From an uncultured Bacilli bacterium (GTDB lineage Bacteria; Bacillota_I; Bacilli_A; RF39; UBA660): DNA of 53,801 nucleotides. The notes beneath the pieces were generated by a model, which was given only the letters and a program-made list of their open reading frames with translations, was not told the origin of the DNA and ran no database searches. The position numbers were made by a program, and so were the translations under genes. How positions within the stretch are numbered: position 1 is the first letter of the stretch; every line of letters starts with the position of its first letter. Positions 49,903 to 53,801 of the stretch are shown piece by piece. The stretch covers positions 1 through 53,801 of the forward strand of contig CALVIG010000007.1 of assembly GCA_944329425.1 (NCBI GenBank), given 5' to 3'.

Positions 49903-50805
49903 ATGACGTTAGTAATTATGGCAGCAGGAATGGGATCAAGGTTTGGTGGATTAAAGCAAGTAGAGCCAGTAGGGCCAAATGGAGAATTCATTTTAGACTA
50001 TTCAGTATACGATGCAATTAAGGCTGGTTATGATAAAGTGGTTTTTATCATAAAGGAAGAAAACTATGACTTATTTAGGGAAACGATAGGAAAAAGAATA
50101 GAATCCAAAATAAAGGTAGAGTACGTTTTTCAAGACATAAAGGATGTTCCAAAAGGCGTAAAAATTCCAGAAACAAGGGTAAAACCATGGGGCACATCAC
50201 ACGCTATATTATCATGTAAAAACGTGGTTAACGAACCATTTGCGGTTATAAACGCTGATGATTTTTATGGATTTCAACCATACTTAAAAATGAAACAATT
50301 TTTTAGCAAAAAAAGAAATGATAATGAGTATGCTATGATTGGATATATAGCAAAGAACACGATGACTGAAAATGGTGCTGTAAAGCGTGGTGTTTGTAAG
50401 AAAGATAGTAATGATTATTTAACCCAATTAATCGAGTCTTCAATTGAGAAAAAAGGTAATAAAATCATTGCAACACCATTAGAGGATGAACAAAATCCTT
50501 TTGAAATTAATGAGAATACTTTGGTATCTATGAATTTTTTCGGTTTTAATCCTTCAATATTTAAGTATTTAGAAGATGAAATGATTGAATTTTTCGAAAA
50601 AAACAAAAATAACTTAGATAAGTGTGAGTTTTTAATACCATCAAGTGTTTTTAAAAGAATAAATGAAAGTAAAATATCGGTTAAAGTGCTTGATACAAAC
50701 GAAAAATGGTTTGGGGTAACATATAAAGAAGATAAAAAAGATTTGGTAAATGCAATTAACAAAATGATTACGGACGGTAAATATCCTAAGAATTTATGGA
50801 GCTAA
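49903..50805 (+). CDS. sugar-phosphate nucleotidyltransferase family protein
   Basis: This 300-residue protein has the nucleotidyltransferase fold. It starts VIMAAGMGSRFGGLKQVEPVGPNGE (about 4-28), the NTP-binding glycine-rich loop and Lys of the family; AVINADDFYG near 117-126 carries the metal-binding Asp. It is related to UTP- and dTTP-sugar-1-phosphate enzymes but belongs to a distinct long family; which sugar and nucleotide it uses is not clear. The start has AAAGGAG. The terminator behind it ends the xseA-xseB group. Confidence 0.85.
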   Translation: MTLVIMAAGMGSRFGGLKQVEPVGPNGEFILDYSVYDAIKAGYDKVVFIIKEENYDLFRETIGKRIESKIKVEYVFQDIKDVPKGVKIPETRVKPWGTSHAILSCKNVVNEPFAVINADDFYGFQPYLKMKQFFSKKRNDNEYAMIGYIAKNTMTENGAVKRGVCKKDSNDYLTQLIESSIEKKGNKIIATPLEDEQNPFEINENTLVSMNFFGFNPSIFKYLEDEMIEFFEKNKNNLDKCEFLIPSSVFKRINESKISVKVLDTNEKWFGVTYKEDKKDLVNAINKMITDGKYPKNLWS

Positions 50806-50821
50806 TTTTTAGCTCTTTTTA
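50799..50821 (+). terminator. intrinsic terminator after the nucleotidyltransferase gene
   Basis: GAGCTA (50799-50804) and TAGCTC (50810-50815) pair around a T-rich loop and run into T6. Confidence 0.8.
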
Positions 50822-50856
50822 TTTCCAGTTTTTATCACTTATTATTAACTTTAAAA

Positions 50857-50886
50857 ATTACATAATAATAATGTAATTCGAATTAC
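50857..50886 (+). promoter_or_regulatory. palindromic array before spoIVB (candidate operator)
   Basis: ATTACAT (50857-50863) and ATGTAAT (50871-50877) are perfect inverted arms with a 7-base spacer. They merge into a second perfect palindrome, GTAATTCGAATTAC (50873-50886), just before the AAAGGAG site. Three copies of GTAAT/ATTAC in register suggest cooperative binding of a dimeric regulator. Confidence 0.4.
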
Positions 50887-50901
50887 AAAAGGAGCATAAA
50901 A

Positions 50902-51888
50902 ATGTTTAAAAAATTAAAAAGTTTTATAGCAATATTTTTAATTGCTACATTTATTATGCCACAAAGCATACTAGCTTATTCCAAATATATAGTTGCGGGC
51001 GGAGAAAACATAGGACTCCAAATTAATAATGATGGAATAATTGTCGCTGGTTTTTATAAAGTTGCTGAAACTTATCCAGGGAAAGATGCTTCTTTACAAA
51101 AAGGAGATACAATAATAAAAGCTGATAATACTACTATCGAATCTATAGATGATTTTATAGCGGCAATTAAAAATAGTAATCAGCAAAGTTTAAAATTAGT
51201 TTATTTAAGGAATAATAATAAGCAAACAACCAATTTAAATTTAATAGTAGATGATGGCGTTATTAAAACTGGTTTATACGTTAAAGATATGGTTTCTGGA
51301 ATTGGTACGCTTACATTTATAGATCCAAACACAAAGTTATACGGAGCATTAGGGCATGAAGTTATTGAATCCCAATCTGGTACGATGGTAAACGTAAAAG
51401 ACGGGCAAATTTATAATTCGACGGTAACAGGTATAGATAAATCAACCAGGGGAGATCCGGGCTCTAAAAGTGCAAATATTAATTCTAATGATTCATATGG
51501 AAATATAATTGAAAATACAACATCGGGTGTGTTTGGTAATTATACTAAAGAAATAAAAAATGATAACCTATACGAAGTTGCAACATATGAAGATATAAAA
51601 ACAGGTTCAGCAAAAATAATAACCGTTCTTGAAGGAAGTGAAAAAAAAGAATACGACATTAATATATTAAAGGTTAATAATAATAAAAATGATAATAAAA
51701 ACATACTTTTCGAAGTTACTGATGAAGAACTAATTAATAAAACCGGAGGAATTATTCAAGGAATGAGTGGGTCACCAATTATACAGGATAATAAGATTAT
51801 TGGTGCGGTAACCAACGTGGTAGTTAATAACCCAAAAAGAGGATACGGTATTTTAATAACATCTATGTTAGAAGAAGCGGAAAATTAG
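50902..51888 (+). CDS. spoIVB: SpoIVB-type S55 peptidase with PDZ domain
   Basis: SpoIVB is the signalling peptidase made in the forespore that activates the SpoIVFB protease and so pro-sigma-K processing. It has 328 residues (Bacillus about 426). A signal segment (1-25), a PDZ domain (about 35-110; LQINNDGIIVAGF, SLQKGDTIIKADN) and the S55 peptidase domain are visible. GALGHEV has the putative catalytic His152, and GMSGSPI has Ser289. The start has AAAGGAG. In Bacillus spo0A follows spoIVB; here it does not. The upstream palindromes may be a regulator site. Confidence 0.92.
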   Translation: MFKKLKSFIAIFLIATFIMPQSILAYSKYIVAGGENIGLQINNDGIIVAGFYKVAETYPGKDASLQKGDTIIKADNTTIESIDDFIAAIKNSNQQSLKLVYLRNNNKQTTNLNLIVDDGVIKTGLYVKDMVSGIGTLTFIDPNTKLYGALGHEVIESQSGTMVNVKDGQIYNSTVTGIDKSTRGDPGSKSANINSNDSYGNIIENTTSGVFGNYTKEIKNDNLYEVATYEDIKTGSAKIITVLEGSEKKEYDINILKVNNNKNDNKNILFEVTDEELINKTGGIIQGMSGSPIIQDNKIIGAVTNVVVNNPKRGYGILITSMLEEAEN

Positions 51889-51905
51889 GATATTTCCTTT
51901 TTTTC
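51880..51905 (+). terminator. intrinsic terminator after spoIVB
   Basis: GGAAA in the last codons pairs with TTTCC (51894-51898 region) and is followed by a T-rich tract. The stem is short and AT-rich. Confidence 0.5.
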
Positions 51906-51944
51906 CTTTTTGTGATAGAATATTTTAAATTGTTGGAGGAAGTT

Positions 51945-52364
51945 ATGAAATATTCTTATGAATCATTAATCAGTTTTTTTAAAGAAATTAAATTATATGA
52001 TGAAGAAAAATTTAAACAAATTGAAAGAAGAACGAAAACAGTGCCTCGTTCTTATGAAATGAATAATCTTTATGGAGTTTTTCCAAAAATTAATAAAAAT
52101 GGAATACTAGAAGATTTTTGCATATGTATACCTGATTTTTCCGACCCAAATACATATTTAATTAACTTAAAAAAAATTGTACAAGCGTTACAATTAACCG
52201 AAAATTTAAATAAAAAATTTGAAATCAGTTGTATGGATGAAACTTATCCAAAAGTAATTGAAAAAATATATTTAACTATTCATGAAAGAAGTCTTCCCAT
52301 TAAACCATATAAAGATGAAGATATTATAACTAAAAAAACTGATATTAAACAAGTAACTAAGTAA
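51945..52364 (+). CDS. unknown 139-residue protein
   Basis: The start is ATG 51945 with TTGGAGGAAG (the frame opens earlier without a ribosome site). No family was recognised. It is soluble, with an N-terminal helix-rich part, a NNLYGVFPKINKNGILEDFCICIPDFSDP region near 35-64, and a basic C-terminal tail (YKDEDIITKK). It lies between spoIVB and spoIIM but on its own. A terminator in the opposite gene's 3' end serves it. Confidence 0.65.
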   Translation: MKYSYESLISFFKEIKLYDEEKFKQIERRTKTVPRSYEMNNLYGVFPKINKNGILEDFCICIPDFSDPNTYLINLKKIVQALQLTENLNKKFEISCMDETYPKVIEKIYLTIHERSLPIKPYKDEDIITKKTDIKQVTK

Positions 52365-52377
52365 TATTTAATAAACT

Positions 52378-52779
52378 TTAAAAGTCTTCAGTTTCTGCTA
52401 CCGTATAATTTTTATTACGGTAGTTTTTAATTATTACGTAAAAACCGATAAAGGCAGAAATAAGCGCTAAAAAAGATGCTTGAGCCTGAAGTAATAAATC
52501 CTTTGAATCTTTATTTTGTGTTTTAGAAATAAGGTATTGGTTATAATTTATGTATAAAAATAATATAGCGATTATTAAAATTAGTGTAGATTGGAATAAC
52601 GAAAGATTTTGACTATTTTTTTCACTTAATATTTTTTCTTTATTTTGTAATGATAACGTTTCATTATAAGTTAAAATAAAGGATATTATAAGTGCAATTA
52701 TAAATCCTATGGTTAATAACAAGCTTAAATTAAGTAAAGAAATTACTTTCTCATCATATTTATTTATTTTGTTATTCAT
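52378..52779 (-). CDS. small membrane protein, unknown
   Basis: This 133-residue protein has three hydrophobic segments (about 17-37, 61-79 and 97-113) and charged loops rich in Lys, Asn and Gln. It has no recognised family. No good AGGAGG-type ribosome site precedes the ATG. It is preceded on the minus strand by the 43-residue gene and its terminator, so it probably has its own promoter. Confidence 0.6.
   Translation of the reverse strand: MNNKINKYDEKVISLLNLSLLLTIGFIIALIISFILTYNETLSLQNKEKILSEKNSQNLSLFQSTLILIIAILFLYINYNQYLISKTQNKDSKDLLLQAQASFLALISAFIGFYVIIKNYRNKNYTVAETEDF
52398..52428 (+). terminator. plus-strand terminator inside the convergent membrane gene
   Basis: CTACCGTA (52398-52405) and TACGGTAG (52416-52423) pair perfectly and are followed by T5 on the plus strand. 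It should end the 139-residue gene's message within the 3' coding end of the opposite gene. Confidence 0.65.
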
Positions 52780-52798
52780 AATAAATTATATTAAATAA

Positions 52799-52821
52799 AA
52801 AAAAGAATACCACTGTATTCT
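52799..52821 (-). terminator. intrinsic terminator after the 43-residue gene
   Basis: On the minus strand, AGAATAC and GTATTCT pair around a 4-base loop, followed by T. It overlaps the stop codon of the short gene. Confidence 0.7.
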
Positions 52822-52951
52822 AATTATAAAATAAAGGTGATAGTATCGCTGCAAACGCAGAACCAATCATTGCTATTAAAGCTATCCAAACAAATATTTT
52901 ACTCCAATTTATTTTTATTTTTTTCCTTTTATTTTTATTTTTTTTGCTCAT
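52820..52951 (-). CDS. 43-residue basic single-span membrane peptide
   Basis: This short minus-strand gene starts at ATG 52951 behind GAGGTGGATTATTA and stops at 52822-52820. The peptide has a strongly basic N-terminus (MSKKNKNKRKKIKIN), then WSKIFVWIALIAMIGSAFAAIL, a single membrane helix, and ends SPLFYN. The layout resembles DUF4044-like small membrane proteins of Firmicutes; similarity at this size is weak. A good terminator directly follows. Confidence 0.7.
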   Translation of the reverse strand: MSKKNKNKRKKIKINWSKIFVWIALIAMIGSAFAAILSPLFYN

Positions 52952-53048
52952 TAATAATCCACCTCAACGTAATTATAATACAAAAAAGAAAAAAATTAAA
53001 GTAATAATTTTAAAGTTAAGATAATATAGTTAACCAAAGGAGAAAAAA

Positions 53049-53681
53049 ATGAAAAAAATAATAAAATATTTAAATGAAACAATAAAAAAAGAAAAAAACA
53101 TATTAATTTTTATACTAATTACTTTTTTCTTAGGGTTAATTTTAGGATCTTTATTTATTAACTTTATAACTGAGGATGATAAAAAATTACTAATAGAACA
53201 GCTTGAGTTATTTCTTTCAAACGTTAAAAATTTAAAAAAAGATGTATTTGGTATTAAAGTATTTTCTGGAGAAATTTTAAATAATGGATTTCAACTATTT
53301 ATAATATTTGTACTTGGAATATCTATGATTGGTCTTCCGGTTGTAATTATTATTATGTTTTTTAAAGGTTTTATGCTTGGTACTACGTTAGCAACAATTA
53401 TATTAAAATATCAATTTAAGGGGATTATAGGTTCTTTTTTATACGTTTTTCCGTGTTACATATTTAATATCATTATATATATATTTATCTCTTTTTTTGC
53501 GGTGCACGCATCAATAAAATTCTTAAAAGCTTTATTAAAAAAAGATAACTTGAACTTTAAAAGCTTTTTTGGTAGATATTTACTTTCTTTTATAATTAGT
53601 ATGTTTTTCATGTTCATTGTGTGCCTTTTAGATGCTTATTTAACGCCCGTATTATTAAAATTATTTACTTATATTATATAA
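53049..53681 (+). CDS. spoIIM: stage II sporulation protein M
   Basis: SpoIIM is a membrane component of the SpoIID-SpoIIM-SpoIIP complex that drives engulfment of the forespore. The 210-residue length matches Bacillus SpoIIM (about 214). About five membrane helices are visible. The family segment MFFKGFMLGTTLATIILKYQFKG near 98-120 with VFPCYIFNIIIYI is present. The start has AAAGGAG. In Bacillus spoIIM lies elsewhere, near dacF/spoIIA-type genes. A weak terminator follows before the window ends. Confidence 0.88.
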   Translation: MKKIIKYLNETIKKEKNILIFILITFFLGLILGSLFINFITEDDKKLLIEQLELFLSNVKNLKKDVFGIKVFSGEILNNGFQLFIIFVLGISMIGLPVVIIIMFFKGFMLGTTLATIILKYQFKGIIGSFLYVFPCYIFNIIIYIFISFFAVHASIKFLKALLKKDNLNFKSFFGRYLLSFIISMFFMFIVCLLDAYLTPVLLKLFTYII

Positions 53682-53739
53682 ATATATATTTTAATTATAT
53701 ATTTTAAATTTAACGACAATAATATGACTTTCTAAGTTT

Positions 53740-53766
53740 TTACAAGTAGTTTTTGTAATTTTTTTT
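53740..53766 (+). terminator. possible terminator after spoIIM
   Basis: TTACAA (53740-53745) and TTGTAA (53753-53758) pair around a 7-base loop and are followed by T8. The stem has low GC. The remaining sequence to 53801 shows nothing else. Confidence 0.4.
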
Positions 53767-53801
53767 AAAAATGTTGTGATTTTGGATGAATTTGTAGTTT
53801 A

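Noticed and set aside
50830-50875. Sigma-G-type promoter before spoIVB (CATAATA box)
   Set aside because: The -10-like box exists, but nothing like GHATR is found 17-18 bases upstream.
1-53801. Mycoplasma-type genetic code (UGA as Trp)
   Set aside because: Genes end at UGA at normal lengths, Trp is written UGG, and spore genes are present.
1-53801. Mobile elements, CRISPR arrays, restriction-modification or toxin-antitoxin systems
   Set aside because: No transposase, integrase, direct-repeat array, nuclease-methylase pair or clear toxin pair was seen. The only stand-alone methyltransferase (45043) has small-molecule-type motifs.

Overview
The window is a very AT-rich bacterial chromosome segment, densely packed and without rRNA, tRNA, insertion sequence, phage or CRISPR. 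It uses the standard bacterial code: UGA is a real stop (for example at the end of rsmE) and is not read as Trp, so this is not a classical Mycoplasma despite the base composition. Gene content and order point to the Bacilli/Firmicutes. Several blocks keep the Bacillus subtilis arrangement: rsmE-mtaB; recD2/alaS/ireB-ruvX-yrzB/mltG/yrrM-trhP1-trhP2/greA; tig-lon-spoVID-ysxE-valS; dnaG-sigA-trmK (with yqfQ nearby); nusB/xseA-xseB/spoIVB. Spore genes (spoVID, ysxE, spoIVB, spoIIM, a ylbJ-like gene, a yqfQ-like gene) suggest a spore-forming or recently spore-forming ancestor. An uncultured gut-type Bacilli lineage is the best guess, but that is inference.

Layout. 0.1-6.1 kb: a ClpB-D1-like AAA+ protein (minus strand), then rsmE, a membrane protein, mtaB and recD2. 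6.2-8.7 kb: a 54-residue protein, a DUF308/HdeD membrane protein, and a very large prepilin with an adhesin-like C-terminal half. 8.8-13.4 kb: an alanine T-box riboswitch controlling a dNMP-kinase-like gene, alaS and perhaps mltG. 13.5-18.7 kb: an amidoligase-family gene, ireB-ruvX-yrzB, the yrrM/trhP1/trhP2 tRNA hydroxylation group and greA. 18.8-24.4 kb: tig, lon, spoVID, ysxE and a small convergent membrane ORF. 24.5-28.8 kb: a pilin-like gene, a second T-box (valine) ahead of an unknown gene and valS, then a small gene with a strong promoter and an unusual leader. 28.8-34.5 kb: proS, dnaG, rpoD (sigA), trmK and yqfQ-like. 34.6-39.6 kb: a type IV pilus/competence-pilus module (pilC, pilD, divergent pilB, two prepilins). 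39.6-47.9 kb: ylbJ-like, mutS, nusB, a methyltransferase and several unknown genes. 48-53.8 kb: xseA-xseB, a nucleotidyltransferase, spoIVB, small unknown genes and spoIIM.

How the parts work together. Most genes are core translation, tRNA modification, replication, repair and proteostasis. Two T-boxes tie alaS and valS expression to uncharged tRNA, and each has an extra gene between riboswitch and synthetase. The pilus genes are scattered: four prepilin-like genes at three loci share one assembly ATPase, one platform protein and one prepilin peptidase. The most unusual items are the adhesin-like giant prepilin, the PilC homologue with a membrane and coiled-coil N-terminal extension, the amidoligase inserted in a housekeeping block, the stand-alone ClpB-D1-like ATPase, and several family-less genes in housekeeping surroundings. 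I did not find a clear new multi-gene defence or mobile system.
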